Source of the DNA: Clostridium sp. E02
GTDB lineage: Bacteria > Bacillota > Clostridia > Lachnospirales > Lachnospiraceae
Reading direction: 5' to 3'
Assembly: GCF_003833015.1 (NCBI RefSeq)
Contig: NZ_RJLQ01000004.1
Coordinates: 1 to 64,000 of the forward strand
Length of the DNA: 64,000 nt
Shown here: piece by piece, positions 46,172 through 55,403 of the stretch
Layout: every line of letters begins with the position of its first letter
Position numbering within the stretch: the first letter of the stretch is position 1
Notes under the pieces: generated by a model
What the model saw: the letters and a program-made list of their open reading frames with translations, nothing else
The model's database searches: none
What the model was told of the DNA's origin: nothing
Position numbers and translations under genes: made by a program

Positions 46172-46637
46172 TACTCACCGCAAAGATGAGAATCTGCGAA
46201 AAGTAATAGAAGAGACAGAACCGTTTGATATGTTGATTCATCTGGGAGATTCAGAAGGCAGTGAAGATAAGATCGCTGGTTGGCTTAATAAAGATTGTGA
46301 ACTTTATATGGTCTCAGGCAACAATGATTTCTTTTCAAACCTGGATCGGGAGAAGGAGATAAAAATTGGCCAATATCGGACTCTATTAACCCATGGACAT
46401 TATTATAACGTTTCTTTAGGGGTAGAGCGATTGATACAGGAAGCCAAAGATCGCAACTTAAATCTTGTTATGTATGGTCACACCCATAGACCGTTTTATG
46501 AGGTACATAATGGGATCATCGTAATAAATCCAGGAAGTTTATCCTATCCTCGTCAAGAAGGCAGGAAGCCGTCATACATGCTGATGGAACTAGATGAACA
46601 GAATAAAGCCCATTTCACATTAAATTTTCTTCGATGA
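46149..46637 (+). CDS. YsnB/YfcE-family metallophosphoesterase
   Basis: A 162-aa phosphodiesterase with VSDTHRKDENL, HLGDSEGSED, SGNNDF, THGHYY and YGHTHRPFY metal motifs. It overlaps rdgB by 23 bp, as B. subtilis ysnB follows ysnA. GGGGAGG lies 6 nt before ATG 46149. The substrate is not known. Confidence 0.88.
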   Translation: MKVLIVSDTHRKDENLRKVIEETEPFDMLIHLGDSEGSEDKIAGWLNKDCELYMVSGNNDFFSNLDREKEIKIGQYRTLLTHGHYYNVSLGVERLIQEAKDRNLNLVMYGHTHRPFYEVHNGIIVINPGSLSYPRQEGRKPSYMLMELDEQNKAHFTLNFLR

Positions 46638-46650
46638 ATGAGCGTTAAAA

Positions 46651-46681
46651 TATGCCCGACTGCGTAGCGCAATCGGGCATA
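46651..46681. terminator. Bidirectional terminator
   Basis: ATGCCCGA (46652-46659) and TCGGGCAT (46673-46680) with a GCG/CGC inner pair form a stem between two converging genes; A/T-rich flanks lie on both sides. Confidence 0.8.
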
Positions 46682-46684
46682 CTA

Positions 46685-48082
46685 TTATTTCCAGCCGTCG
46701 GGCAAGTATTTAATTGTGTTATCAATCATATCATCTGCAAGTTTTATAACGGATTCCTCGGGGACCCGTCCCATAATGAGAGGATCATGAAGAAATGCTT
46801 TGTAAACCAGAGGGCGGTTATAAGTCAGTGCTGCTTCAAGAATCCATTGATGATTTTTAATATGAGGTTTGATTAATTCAAGGATTTGATCTGGCAAAGC
46901 ACCGGCAGCCACGGGTTTGATGCTGTCAAGGCTGAATACAGCATTTGTTTCTACCACAGCATCGGTTGGAAGATTCGTAATCTGATTCTGGGTGTTTGGG
47001 ATATTAACATTGCTGATGGTCCGTGTAAGTCCACATAAGGATTTGATCAAAAGGATTCCTTCTTCCCCGGATGGCGTAATCTCAATCTCTTCTTCCCCAT
47101 TGACCAGCCGGTGGCTTTTTTCCAGCCTTTTTTTTAGGTCATTTTTTCTCCACTCCACGGTGGTAAGTCCGAATTTCCAGCCCTTTACGGTTTCTGGGTC
47201 CTTTAAATAAGTATCTCCTGGCATAAACTCTGCCAGATGACGGTCACCAGCTGCTGCAATCAATCCATAACGTCGGAACAGATCGAATTTTAGACGATGT
47301 GCACACTCAAACGTGCTGTTTGCCCAGTTTTTGTCCGGTTCGTGGTATCCTTCTTCAAAGTGACGCTCAATATAGTCTCTATATACAGGGAATAAATCAA
47401 TTCCCCGATAAGAGGCTTCATCAAACCAGGTGAAATGATTGATACCAAGAACATTGACATGAATCTCTCTTCGGTCGATGTTTTTTATGTCCATGGATTC
47501 TTCCAGGATTCCTTTTAACACCTTTTGTGTTCCAAACACTTCGTGACAGCAGCCAAAGGCTTTGATCTTTGGGAATACCTGATACAAGGTTTTTACACAT
47601 AAAGACATGGGATTGGTGTAATTAATGACCCAGGCATCGGGGGAGTAATTTTTGATGGCTTCTGCTATGGTGACGAACATGGGAATGGTACGGAGTGCAC
47701 GAATCATTCCTCCAGGTCCAGCCGTATCTCCCACTGACTGGTAGATGAAAAGGCGTTCCGGTAGGTGAACGTCAGATTCCATTTCGTCAAACGTACCGGG
47801 AAGAATGGAAATAATCACAAAATCGCATCCCGTAAGGGCTTCTTTTAGTGTAGGGGAAGTGACATAATTCCATTTTCCAGGGGTGTCCTCCCGGCTGGTT
47901 AACTGATTTCCGATGATTTCATTGTTCTTTGATGCTGTTTCATCAATATCATAAAGACGAATGGTACCGCTCATATTGGGTTCCATGGACAAATCAGTCA
48001 TAAAAGTCCATGCCCATCCCCTGGATCCACCGCCGATATAAGCGATATTTATATCCTTTACCTGATTGTTTATGCACTTCAT
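46685..48082 (-). CDS. Glycoside hydrolase family 4 (alpha-galacturonidase/LplD-like)
   Basis: A 465-aa NAD- and metal-dependent glycosidase. It has the nucleotide motif AYIGGGSRGWAWTFM, INYTNPMSL, the metal Cys in GCCHEVFGTQ and GINHFTWF. GH4 enzymes work by a redox elimination route. The GCCHEVFG form is closest to LplD-type alpha-galacturonidases rather than maltose-6-phosphate hydrolases, fitting the uronic and aldaric acid genes downstream. AGGAGG lies 6 nt before the ATG. It is divergent from an AraC regulator. Confidence 0.88.
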   Translation of the reverse strand: MKCINNQVKDINIAYIGGGSRGWAWTFMTDLSMEPNMSGTIRLYDIDETASKNNEIIGNQLTSREDTPGKWNYVTSPTLKEALTGCDFVIISILPGTFDEMESDVHLPERLFIYQSVGDTAGPGGMIRALRTIPMFVTIAEAIKNYSPDAWVINYTNPMSLCVKTLYQVFPKIKAFGCCHEVFGTQKVLKGILEESMDIKNIDRREIHVNVLGINHFTWFDEASYRGIDLFPVYRDYIERHFEEGYHEPDKNWANSTFECAHRLKFDLFRRYGLIAAAGDRHLAEFMPGDTYLKDPETVKGWKFGLTTVEWRKNDLKKRLEKSHRLVNGEEEIEITPSGEEGILLIKSLCGLTRTISNVNIPNTQNQITNLPTDAVVETNAVFSLDSIKPVAAGALPDQILELIKPHIKNHQWILEAALTYNRPLVYKAFLHDPLIMGRVPEESVIKLADDMIDNTIKYLPDGWK

Positions 48083-48213
48083 ATTGCGCCTCCTATACAG
48101 AAAATTAATTTCTTCTCTCTTGCTTATTATAATAGATTATAGTATTATAATTCTTATATAATCGAGGCTTTTTTTGTGAAAATCATACAATCGGACACCA
48201 ATGTGGAGGAGCA

Positions 48214-49086
48214 ATGGACAAAATTATATTTTCGGAACATATGGAGGGAGTAACCATAGACCGAGTGGTTCGGGATCAGGAATTCTCTATGACCGTGAAA
48301 CATTTTCATGATACCTATGAACTTTATTTCTTATTGCAGGGAGAACGATATTACTTTATTGAGAAGGAGACCTATTACGTTAAGACGGGAGATGTGGTTT
48401 TGGTCAACCGTCAACAAGTGCATAAGACCAGTCAGTGCGGAAGCAAAAGTCACGATAGAATCCTCCTTCAGTTAAAAGGAAGTGTATTGGAACCTTGGCT
48501 GCTACGTGCTGGCATCTGTTCTCTGGAGAAGCTTTTTGGAGATTATTATGGTGTTGCCAGACTTTCTGTGGAAGAGTGGGAGGAGATGAATGCTCTTCTT
48601 TTGGAAATCCAGGCCGAATTAAAGAGTCGGAGGGCTGGGTATGAAAGCATGGTGCGCCTTTTGATGGCTCGGATTCTTCTTATGGTTTACAGGAACAGGA
48701 AAAAAAACATAAGAATAGATATGCCAATAACGGTTCAGACGTCAAAACATGGGAAAGTACATGAAGTGGCAGAATATTTAACCCTTCATTGCCAAACACG
48801 GGAAAGCTTAGAAGAACTTGCCAAACGTTTTTATATTAGTAAGTCATATTTAAGCAGAATATTTCGGGAAGTCACGGGCTTTTCTGTGAATGAATATAGG
48901 AATCTTGCCAGGGTGAAAAAAGCAAAAGAACTGCTTTTTCACAGCACAGATTCCATAACTGAAATTTCTCTGATCCTGGGATTTGAAAGTGTGACTTATT
49001 TTGAACGGGTTTTTAAAAATCATACGGATATGACTCCTTTGAGGTATAGAAAGGAAGCCAAAAAAATTAGTGATACTTCAGTTTAG
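48214..49086 (+). CDS. AraC family transcriptional regulator
   Basis: A 290-aa regulator with an N-terminal cupin ligand domain (HFHDTYELYFLLQGE, about 27-41) and a C-terminal double helix-turn-helix with YISKSYLSRIFREVTG and LGFESVTYFERVFKN. It is divergent from the GH4 gene and likely controls it in response to a sugar. Its stop codon directly abuts that of the converging HAD-MtlD gene. Confidence 0.9.
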   Translation: MDKIIFSEHMEGVTIDRVVRDQEFSMTVKHFHDTYELYFLLQGERYYFIEKETYYVKTGDVVLVNRQQVHKTSQCGSKSHDRILLQLKGSVLEPWLLRAGICSLEKLFGDYYGVARLSVEEWEEMNALLLEIQAELKSRRAGYESMVRLLMARILLMVYRNRKKNIRIDMPITVQTSKHGKVHEVAEYLTLHCQTRESLEELAKRFYISKSYLSRIFREVTGFSVNEYRNLARVKKAKELLFHSTDSITEISLILGFESVTYFERVFKNHTDMTPLRYRKEAKKISDTSV

Positions 49087-51192
49087 TTACGCAGGATTTG
49101 AGATGGATTCCTTCATTAATTTATGGAACCAAACGCTGATTCGGGTAATCGCTTCCTTGTCGGTTTCTGGGTCTAAAAACCGGCAGGGTTTTCCTTCTAG
49201 GGTGCCTTGGTAGGTAAGGACCTTTTCGATGCTCTCTGTTTGACGGTAGAGGTTTCTTAGCGTTATGCTTTCTCTGTCCTCTGGATTCCTCAATGTGATT
49301 CCGTAGTAGAACCCAAGGGCAGCACCAAATTCCAAAAGTGGACAGGCAGTTCCTGTGGCATTGACCATAGCCATAGTTCCAAGGATTCGTTCCTTGTGCT
49401 GCAGTTTGCGGATCGGGTCCCGTCCCACTCGGGTTACCGGATCTTTAAAAGAAAATCGGCATCGTTTGATAAAGTTTTTCGTGAAGGTATTGATGTATTC
49501 CTCATAATCAGGGTTTTTCTGAATCAGAGTTGGTTTAATTTCCTCTTCCATCATTCGTTTAACAAAGGAAAGGATGCGTTCATCCCCCATTCCTTGGCCA
49601 ATGCTTTTGTAACCAAGCAAAGAGCAATACCAGGCAATGATTGCGTGGGTACCGTTTGAAAGACGGTTTTTAATCACCTGCATCTGAAAAATATCTTCCA
49701 TGATTTTTACTTGGCGAAGATAAGGAACCACAGGGCTGGTTCCACCTACATAAAGAGTCATATCTGGTTCACTTCGAAATAATTCTAGATTTACTCTGGA
49801 TAACTCTGTCTGGATATAGGAAATGTCTTTTAAGATACGAGTGATTCCCTTTAAGCTGATTACAGATTTCTTTAAATGTTCCGTATCAGCAACCGAATCT
49901 TTGAAAGAATTTAATTTTCTTTGAATCTGTTTTAACAGCTCTTCTTTCGGGATGGCAGATACCATACGGTTGACTACGGTTTCACAAAAGTAAGTTTCGC
50001 TTAGGATTTCATCTGCGATTTGTTCTGAAGTAAGTTCTAACAATGCTTTTTTAATCTGTTTCTTTACGTAGGAAGCAGCATGGAGCTTATTTAAGATAAC
50101 TAGAATGGTTAGTGGATCTTTTTCTGCCTCTTTTCGTGCCAAAAGTCCTTTTGCGGTCATCATCGACTGCTTCCGAAAGGCCTTTTCCGGAAGACAGAGT
50201 GCCATAATATCGGATTTAAGATACATGGATATCATGTCATCTTCCTGATCCATATCAATCAGTGTGACATTTCGTATGGTCTGTGCATAGGCAAGGCTTT
50301 CATAATTGACTTGATAGCAGTGAAACGCATTGACCATATTTCTTAAATTTTCATTTCTGGTGGCGCCAATGATGGTTCCCGGCCTGGTATATCCATCCCA
50401 ATGGGAGAAAACCTGGGCCAAGTATCCGCCGCCGATGGCACCGAATCCATGGATTCCTGCTGCTAGTTGATTATTGTTTTGAGGGAAGTGTTCATTCAGA
50501 GTTGGGAGGGGATATTTCTTTGTATAAAGACGCAGATCCTGAAGAAATTCTGTCATGCTTTCATAGGGAAGCCAAGCTTTTTCTTTGATATCAGGTCTGG
50601 CATCTTTTATATCTTTGATGTAGATGGGAAGCCCTCCAGCCCTAGATGCCGCTAGAAGTCCATTTTCGGAATCTTCAAAGATTAAACAGGATTCCGGTTG
50701 ACAGTTAATGCCACTTGCAGCTTTTAAAAAGATCTGCGGATCCGGCTTTCCTTTTACAACCTCATCTCCACAGATAACGACGTCAAAGTATTTATAAACA
50801 TCGGCATCTCTTAAATATTCCTCTGCAATGATACGTTTGCTTGAAGTGGCGACGGCAAGTAAAACCTCGTTGCGTTTGAACCGCTCTAACACTTCAAATA
50901 GTCCCTTTTTTACTGGAACTCCATGTTCTTTTACATAGGAAACTTCCAGCTCATCGGCTCTCTTTCGTATACTCTCATAAGGATAATTCGGTCCAAATTC
51001 CTGTAGGGATAACTGTTTTGCGGAAACAGAACTTAGTCCCAGGGAATCAAACAGCAATTGCTCTGGTATGGTTTTTCCGTATTGTTCCAGTGAAGCCTGT
51101 TTTAACATTTTCATTCGAAGACGTTCCGTATCAAACATAGTTCCATCCATGTCAAAGATAGCGGCCGTTATCTCTTTATTTTTAATTCTCAT
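49087..51192 (-). CDS. HAD phosphatase-MtlD mannitol-1-phosphate dehydrogenase fusion
   Basis: A 701-aa protein with two domains. Residues 1 to about 215 are a HAD phosphatase like beta-phosphoglucomutase (FDMDGTMFDTE, ATSSK, GKPDPQIF, FEDSENG). From about 240 on it is a polyol-phosphate dehydrogenase with GIHGFGAIGGGYL for NAD and the catalytic IKNRLSNGTHAI (Lys, Asn, His) and DPVTRVGRDPIRKL. A bifunctional MtlD with a HAD domain is known in Acinetobacter, where it makes mannitol from fructose 6-phosphate; the same reaction is inferred here. AAAAGGAGG precedes the ATG. No PTS mannitol genes are nearby. Confidence 0.85.
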   Translation of the reverse strand: MRIKNKEITAAIFDMDGTMFDTERLRMKMLKQASLEQYGKTIPEQLLFDSLGLSSVSAKQLSLQEFGPNYPYESIRKRADELEVSYVKEHGVPVKKGLFEVLERFKRNEVLLAVATSSKRIIAEEYLRDADVYKYFDVVICGDEVVKGKPDPQIFLKAASGINCQPESCLIFEDSENGLLAASRAGGLPIYIKDIKDARPDIKEKAWLPYESMTEFLQDLRLYTKKYPLPTLNEHFPQNNNQLAAGIHGFGAIGGGYLAQVFSHWDGYTRPGTIIGATRNENLRNMVNAFHCYQVNYESLAYAQTIRNVTLIDMDQEDDMISMYLKSDIMALCLPEKAFRKQSMMTAKGLLARKEAEKDPLTILVILNKLHAASYVKKQIKKALLELTSEQIADEILSETYFCETVVNRMVSAIPKEELLKQIQRKLNSFKDSVADTEHLKKSVISLKGITRILKDISYIQTELSRVNLELFRSEPDMTLYVGGTSPVVPYLRQVKIMEDIFQMQVIKNRLSNGTHAIIAWYCSLLGYKSIGQGMGDERILSFVKRMMEEEIKPTLIQKNPDYEEYINTFTKNFIKRCRFSFKDPVTRVGRDPIRKLQHKERILGTMAMVNATGTACPLLEFGAALGFYYGITLRNPEDRESITLRNLYRQTESIEKVLTYQGTLEGKPCRFLDPETDKEAITRISVWFHKLMKESISNPA

Positions 51193-51235
51193 CCTGTGTC
51201 CTCCTTTTAAACTGTCTCATAAATATGCTGATTAT

Positions 51236-51264
51236 ATGTTACAATAGAGAGAATTAATTGTCAA
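51236..51264 (-). promoter_or_regulatory. Promoter of the HAD-MtlD fusion
   Basis: On the minus strand TTGACA (51259-51264) and TAACAT (51236-51241) are 17 bp apart; the transcript would start near 51229, shortly before the ribosome binding site. Confidence 0.7.
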
Positions 51265-51512
51265 ATACAGACTATATATCTTAATTGGCGAAAAAGTCAT
51301 ATGTACCAAAATTAATTCGTGTTTTTTAATCCTTTTGATCAAACACAGTCTAGGAAGCATTCGAACTTCACTGTTTTTTTGTGCATCCTGCTATTTTTGA
51401 AAATTTTCAGTACTTTGTCCTTTTTTTAAGGGAAAAACAAAGATACTAAGGAAAATTATTGTTGTCCGGATCGTAATGTCAATTTACTTTTTTAAACGTT
51501 TTCAGGCTTTGA
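51265..51512. other. AT-rich intergenic region between the HAD-MtlD and garD promoters
   Basis: No gene is visible. An AGTACTTTGT/ACAAAGATACT inverted repeat near 51411-51450, with a CCTT/AAGG inner pair, may form a stem-loop. Confidence 0.45.
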
Positions 51513-51549
51513 TGAAACAAAAGTGAAACAAAAGTGAAATAAAAATGAA
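51513..51549 (+). promoter_or_regulatory. 11-bp phased repeat array upstream of garD
   Basis: TGA-led units start at 51513, 51524, 51535 and 51546, exactly 11 bp apart: TGAAACAAAAG twice, TGAAATAAAAA, then TGAATGA. One unit per helical turn puts every copy on the same face of the DNA. The last unit begins 78 bp before the TATAAT box, the same distance as in the array at 60311. Candidate operator for a PrpR_N-type regulator. Confidence 0.7.
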
Positions 51550-51591
51550 TGATATAACATATAAAACAAAAAATAAGTGTATTTTGATTGC

Positions 51592-51629
51592 TTCTGCCAA
51601 TAGATAAGAAAAAATAGAAAAACTATAAT
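51592..51629 (+). promoter_or_regulatory. garD promoter with shared TTCYGCCMATAG element
   Basis: TATAAT lies at 51624-51629 and TAGATA, a weak -35, at 51601-51606. TTCTGCCAATAG at 51592-51603 is 10 of 12 identical to a site at the same distance from TATAAT in front of the garR operon. A weak -35 box with an upstream array suggests activator-dependent transcription by SigA. Confidence 0.65.
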
Positions 51630-51673
51630 TACCTTTACAAAACAATTAGGAAGCATGTCATAGGAGGTATATC

Positions 51674-53206
51674 ATGTCAGGTACTTTACAGATCAGCCCT
51701 CTCTTTGTGCGAATTAATGAGAAGGATAATGTAGCCATTGCCGTAAAAGATATTTCTAAGGGAACGCAGGTGGCAGAAGGGTTTGTTACCAATAATGTAA
51801 TTCCACAGGCGCATAAGGTTGCACTTAAGGATATCGGCGCAGGCGGCTGTGTGGTACGTTATGGGAAGATCCTTGGATATGCAAAGGAAGCAATCCAAAA
51901 AGGCGATTGGATTCATGAATTTATGCTGGAGCTTCCAGTACCGCCATCGGTGGATGATATGGAGTTTGGAAAAAATATCGTAACCGAACTTCCAAAAGCG
52001 CCTAAAAGAGTTTTTAAAGGGTATCGAAATCCCAATGGTGGTTATGCTGGAACCAGAAACATTCTGGGAATCAGCACGACGGTTCAGTGCGTGACGGGTG
52101 TACTGAATGTTGCGGTAAAGAAAATGAAGGAGGAATTGCTGCCAAAGTATCCAAATGTAGATGAGATTGTTCCAATTAATCATGCCTACGGATGCGGCGT
52201 GGCGATCAATGCTCCGGAAGCAGTGATACCAATCCGTACCCTTAAGAACCTGACAAAAAATCCAAATTTTGGAGGTCAGCTGATGGTTGTAGGATTGGGC
52301 TGTGAGAAACTAACGGTAGATAAGCTGTTAGACGAAGCTGATATCAATAAGGATAATGTGATAATTCTTCAGGAACAGGCAGGCTACGAAGCCATGATCG
52401 AAGCATTGATGAATATGGCAGATCAAAAGCTTCAGATTCTGAACAAGAGAAAAAGAGAGATCCTTCCTTTGTCTGATCTCTGCATTGGAATGCAGTGTGG
52501 AGGCAGCGATGCCTTTTCTGGTGTAACAGCGAATCCATCTGCAGGTTATGCGGCTGATATGCTGGTAGAAGCAGGAGCCACTGTGATGTTTTCAGAGGTT
52601 ACCGAAGTACGGGATGGTGTGCATACGATTGCAGAGCGATGTGTAAGTCAGGAGGTTTGTGATAAGCTTGCCAGAGAAATGAAATGGTATGATAATTACC
52701 TTCTGGAAGGTGAGGTAGACCGAAGTGCCAATCCTACACCAGGGAATAAAAAGGGAGGATTAAGTAACATTGTAGAAAAGGCATTGGGCTCGATTGCTAA
52801 GTCTGGAACTTCTCCAATCGTAGAGGTCCTTTCTCCTGCAGAAAGATCTTCCAAACATGGTCTCATCTACGCTGCAACTCCGGCAAGTGATATTGTCTGT
52901 GGTCCGTGTCAACTCGCGTCTGGAATTACGCTTCAGGTATTCATGACGGGGAGAGGCACACCATATGGTCTGGCAGCAGCCCCTGTGATCAAGGTCTGTT
53001 CCAGAAATGAAATGAAGCAGATGTGGGGAGACTTAATTGATGTAAATGCTGGTCCCATTGCGACAGGAGATGCGACTACTGCAGAAATTGGAACTGAACT
53101 TTTTGAACGTATCCTTGAGGTAGCCAGTGGAACGATACAGCCGGCGGCAGAAAAATACAAGCTGTACAATGATTTGTGCATTTTTAATCCGGCACCGATC
53201 ACTTAG
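51674..53206 (+). CDS. garD: Galactarate dehydratase
   Basis: Dehydrates galactarate to 5-keto-4-deoxy-D-glucarate. The 510-aa protein matches E. coli GarD over its whole length as I recall that sequence, including GYRNPNGGYAGTRN, GLGCEKL, VGMQCGGSDAFSG, VMFSEVTEVRD, SANPTPGNKKGGL and RGTPYGL, ending FNPAPIT. The N-terminal SAF-like domain is present. Altronate dehydratase is the related alternative, but garR and garK downstream favour galactarate. AGGAGG precedes the ATG and a terminator follows, so it is monocistronic. Confidence 0.95.
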   Translation: MSGTLQISPLFVRINEKDNVAIAVKDISKGTQVAEGFVTNNVIPQAHKVALKDIGAGGCVVRYGKILGYAKEAIQKGDWIHEFMLELPVPPSVDDMEFGKNIVTELPKAPKRVFKGYRNPNGGYAGTRNILGISTTVQCVTGVLNVAVKKMKEELLPKYPNVDEIVPINHAYGCGVAINAPEAVIPIRTLKNLTKNPNFGGQLMVVGLGCEKLTVDKLLDEADINKDNVIILQEQAGYEAMIEALMNMADQKLQILNKRKREILPLSDLCIGMQCGGSDAFSGVTANPSAGYAADMLVEAGATVMFSEVTEVRDGVHTIAERCVSQEVCDKLAREMKWYDNYLLEGEVDRSANPTPGNKKGGLSNIVEKALGSIAKSGTSPIVEVLSPAERSSKHGLIYAATPASDIVCGPCQLASGITLQVFMTGRGTPYGLAAAPVIKVCSRNEMKQMWGDLIDVNAGPIATGDATTAEIGTELFERILEVASGTIQPAAEKYKLYNDLCIFNPAPIT

Positions 53207-53256
53207 AAAAAAGAGATGGCTTTTCACAACAAAAAGTTGGTCATCAGCTTAAAACA

Positions 53257-53300
53257 GAAAAAAAGTGTGCAGTTCCGTAACAGGAATCGCACATTTTTTA
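53257..53300. terminator. Terminator after garD
   Basis: AAAAAAAGTGTGC and TTCC pair with GGAA and GCACATTTTTT around GTAACA; A and T runs on both sides make it usable from both strands, between garD and the converging LysR gene. Confidence 0.88.
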
Positions 53301-53320
53301 TGGGAATCAGTCTTAAAAAG

Positions 53321-54235
53321 TTAAAGCTTTCCTCTTGTATAGAGAGTTGCCAGTTCTATAAAATATTTTTCTGGTTCCGTAAGATAGCAGCCTTTTAAAT
53401 GAGCCATACACCGCATCCAGGCATGTCTTGGAGGAACGGTAAAGTAGACGACTGGTGCGTCCGGCTCCACATAGGACTGGGGAAAAAATGCAGGGCATAC
53501 CTGGCGTTTAACCATATTAACCACGGTTTTTGTGGTAGAGGGTTCAAAAAGAATGTTGGGGCAGAAGCCGGCGAATTCAAACACCTGGTCTATCATATCC
53601 CTCATCCTGGTCTCGCGGGATATTAACGCAAAACTTTCCTCGCGCAGCAGCTTTAGATCAATAGTTGGAAGTGTCTCGAAGCTTTTCTTTCCGGCAAGAG
53701 GCGCCAGAGGATGCGTAGCCGGGAGGCCCAAGACCATATATTCCGCTTCCATATCCAGATATTCCAATAAAGGATTTTTGTGATTGCCGTAATACGTCAG
53801 AGAAGCCATGGTAACTTCTTTCTGAAGAAGAAGCTGTTCCATTTTTTTAACTCGTGCTTCTTTGATACGGAAGGTGACATCTGGATATCTGGAATGAAAG
53901 AGGGGATAGATGTTGGAAAACATTAAAGATCCCTGTTCTGGTGTATAAGAAATGGAGATTTCTCCGCACCGTTCCCCGGAGACGTCTCGGATGATTTTGT
54001 AGGTTTCCTGTTTCAAATCAGCTATCTGATGAGCAGCATTTAAATAAATTCGCCCTGCAAATGTGGGGATCATGCTGTGCTTTCTGCGTTCAAACAAGGG
54101 GGTTCTCAGCTCCTTTTCCAGGCGCAGCAGCTGCTGGTTCAATGCCGACTGGGTCAGGAACAGCTTTTCTGCTGCTTTAGAGATGCTTTCTTCCTGCTCA
54201 ATGGCAATGATATATTCAATTTGGCGTAAATCCAT
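53321..54235 (-). CDS. LysR family transcriptional regulator
   Basis: A 304-aa regulator with the N-terminal winged helix (MDLRQIEYIIAIEQEESISKAAE-type start; key stretch ISKAAEKLFLTQSALNQQL) and a C-terminal ligand-binding domain of the periplasmic protein fold. GAGG lies 5 nt before the ATG. It is divergent from the tctCBA transport genes and most likely controls them in response to the carboxylate taken up. Confidence 0.9.
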   Translation of the reverse strand: MDLRQIEYIIAIEQEESISKAAEKLFLTQSALNQQLLRLEKELRTPLFERRKHSMIPTFAGRIYLNAAHQIADLKQETYKIIRDVSGERCGEISISYTPEQGSLMFSNIYPLFHSRYPDVTFRIKEARVKKMEQLLLQKEVTMASLTYYGNHKNPLLEYLDMEAEYMVLGLPATHPLAPLAGKKSFETLPTIDLKLLREESFALISRETRMRDMIDQVFEFAGFCPNILFEPSTTKTVVNMVKRQVCPAFFPQSYVEPDAPVVYFTVPPRHAWMRCMAHLKGCYLTEPEKYFIELATLYTRGKL

Positions 54236-54322
54236 AAAAACCTCGTTTCTATTCTTAATTTTTTTAAGAGATTATATTAAAATGAATAAGTTGTAATAAG
54301 GTTACACTTCAATTATAATCAT

Positions 54323-54353
54323 ATTGAATAAATTTTTCAATAATTTTTATTTT
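54323..54353 (+). promoter_or_regulatory. Candidate tctC promoter with LysR-type dyad
   Basis: A perfect dyad ATTGAA-N7-TTCAAT lies at 54323-54341. TTGAAT (54325-54330) and TATTTT (54348-54353) are 17 bp apart and could be the promoter. The dyad overlapping the -35 box fits a LysR regulator, although it is not an exact T-N11-A site. Confidence 0.45.
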
Positions 54354-54388
54354 AAATTGTGTAAAATTAATAAAAAGGAGAGAAGGAA

Positions 54389-55381
54389 ATGAAAAAAAGA
54401 GTATTGGGGTTGGCTCTCGCAGGAATAATGGCTGTTTCACTCAGTGGCTGTTCATCTGCAAACACAAAATCAGGGGACTGGGCTAAAAATGTTGAGATTC
54501 AGGTTCCGGCAAAAGCAGGGGGAGGAACAGATGTTATGGCAAGAGCCCTTGCAAATCAGGTGTCAAAGGATTCTGGTTCTACAATCACGATTGTTAATAA
54601 TACAGACGGCGGCGGGGTGGTTGCCTGTGAAAAGACAGCAGCCGGCAAAAAGGATGGTTCAACGCTGACTCAATGGCATATTACTATGCTGATTAAGACA
54701 GCAGCTGGTATTTATAACAAATCAGCCGCTTCTGATTTTACCGTAATTGGGGTAGCGGTACCGAAAGACAAAGCCAATAATGTACTGGTTGTCTCTGCGG
54801 ATTCGCCTTATCAGACATTAGATGAGCTGATTGCAGGAGCAAAGGAAATGCCTGGAGAAATGATGTTTGGTGTTGAAACTGGAGGAACCGTTCACATTCA
54901 GACTGGTCTGTTTGCTAAAGCAGCGGGAATTGAGGTGAAGTATGTGGAAGCAGGCTCGGATACGGAAAAACTGACTGCTCTGGTGGGTAATAGTATTGAT
55001 GCATGTTTTGTTAATACGAATCAGGCAAGACAATATTTAGAATCAGGGAAAGCAAGAGCTTTGGCTGTCATATCGAATTCAGAAGAAGGGGGACGCAGCA
55101 GTGTACTTCCGGATGTTTCAAGCTTCATTGAACAGGGAGTGGACTTCTACTTCCAGATGTTTAATGTGTTAATCGTTGGACCAAAGGATATGGATCCGGC
55201 TCTTGCTGCAAAAATTCATGATTACTATGCAGCGGCAGCGAAAAATGAAGATGTCAATAAAACTCTGGCACCTGCAGGATTTGAAATGGATTTTTTAAGT
55301 CTTGATGAGAGCATGAAGACAGTAGAGGATACACAGATCCAAATTAATGAGGTAGTAAAGCAGCTGGGGCTGCAAAAATAA
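54389..55381 (+). CDS. tctC: Tripartite tricarboxylate transporter solute-binding lipoprotein (TctC-type)
   Basis: A 330-aa binding protein with a lipoprotein signal (MKKRVLGLALAGIMAVSLSGC, lipobox LSGC at about 18-21) and the Bug/TctC fold: VPAKAGGGTDVMARALA, then the PYQTLDELI segment and the GTVHIQTGL pocket loop. It captures a carboxylate outside the cell for the TctAB permease. Given the garD and garR-garK genes around it, galactarate or glucarate is the likely ligand. AAGGAG precedes the ATG. Confidence 0.92.
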   Translation: MKKRVLGLALAGIMAVSLSGCSSANTKSGDWAKNVEIQVPAKAGGGTDVMARALANQVSKDSGSTITIVNNTDGGGVVACEKTAAGKKDGSTLTQWHITMLIKTAAGIYNKSAASDFTVIGVAVPKDKANNVLVVSADSPYQTLDELIAGAKEMPGEMMFGVETGGTVHIQTGLFAKAAGIEVKYVEAGSDTEKLTALVGNSIDACFVNTNQARQYLESGKARALAVISNSEEGGRSSVLPDVSSFIEQGVDFYFQMFNVLIVGPKDMDPALAAKIHDYYAAAAKNEDVNKTLAPAGFEMDFLSLDESMKTVEDTQIQINEVVKQLGLQK

Positions 55382-55403
55382 TCATTGACGAAAGGAGTCC
55401 GTC

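Noticed and set aside
51560-51600. Sigma-54 -24/-12 promoter before garD
   Set aside because: TTGATTGCTT resembles a -12 element, but no GG lies at the required distance upstream, and the nearby regulator lacks GAFTGA.
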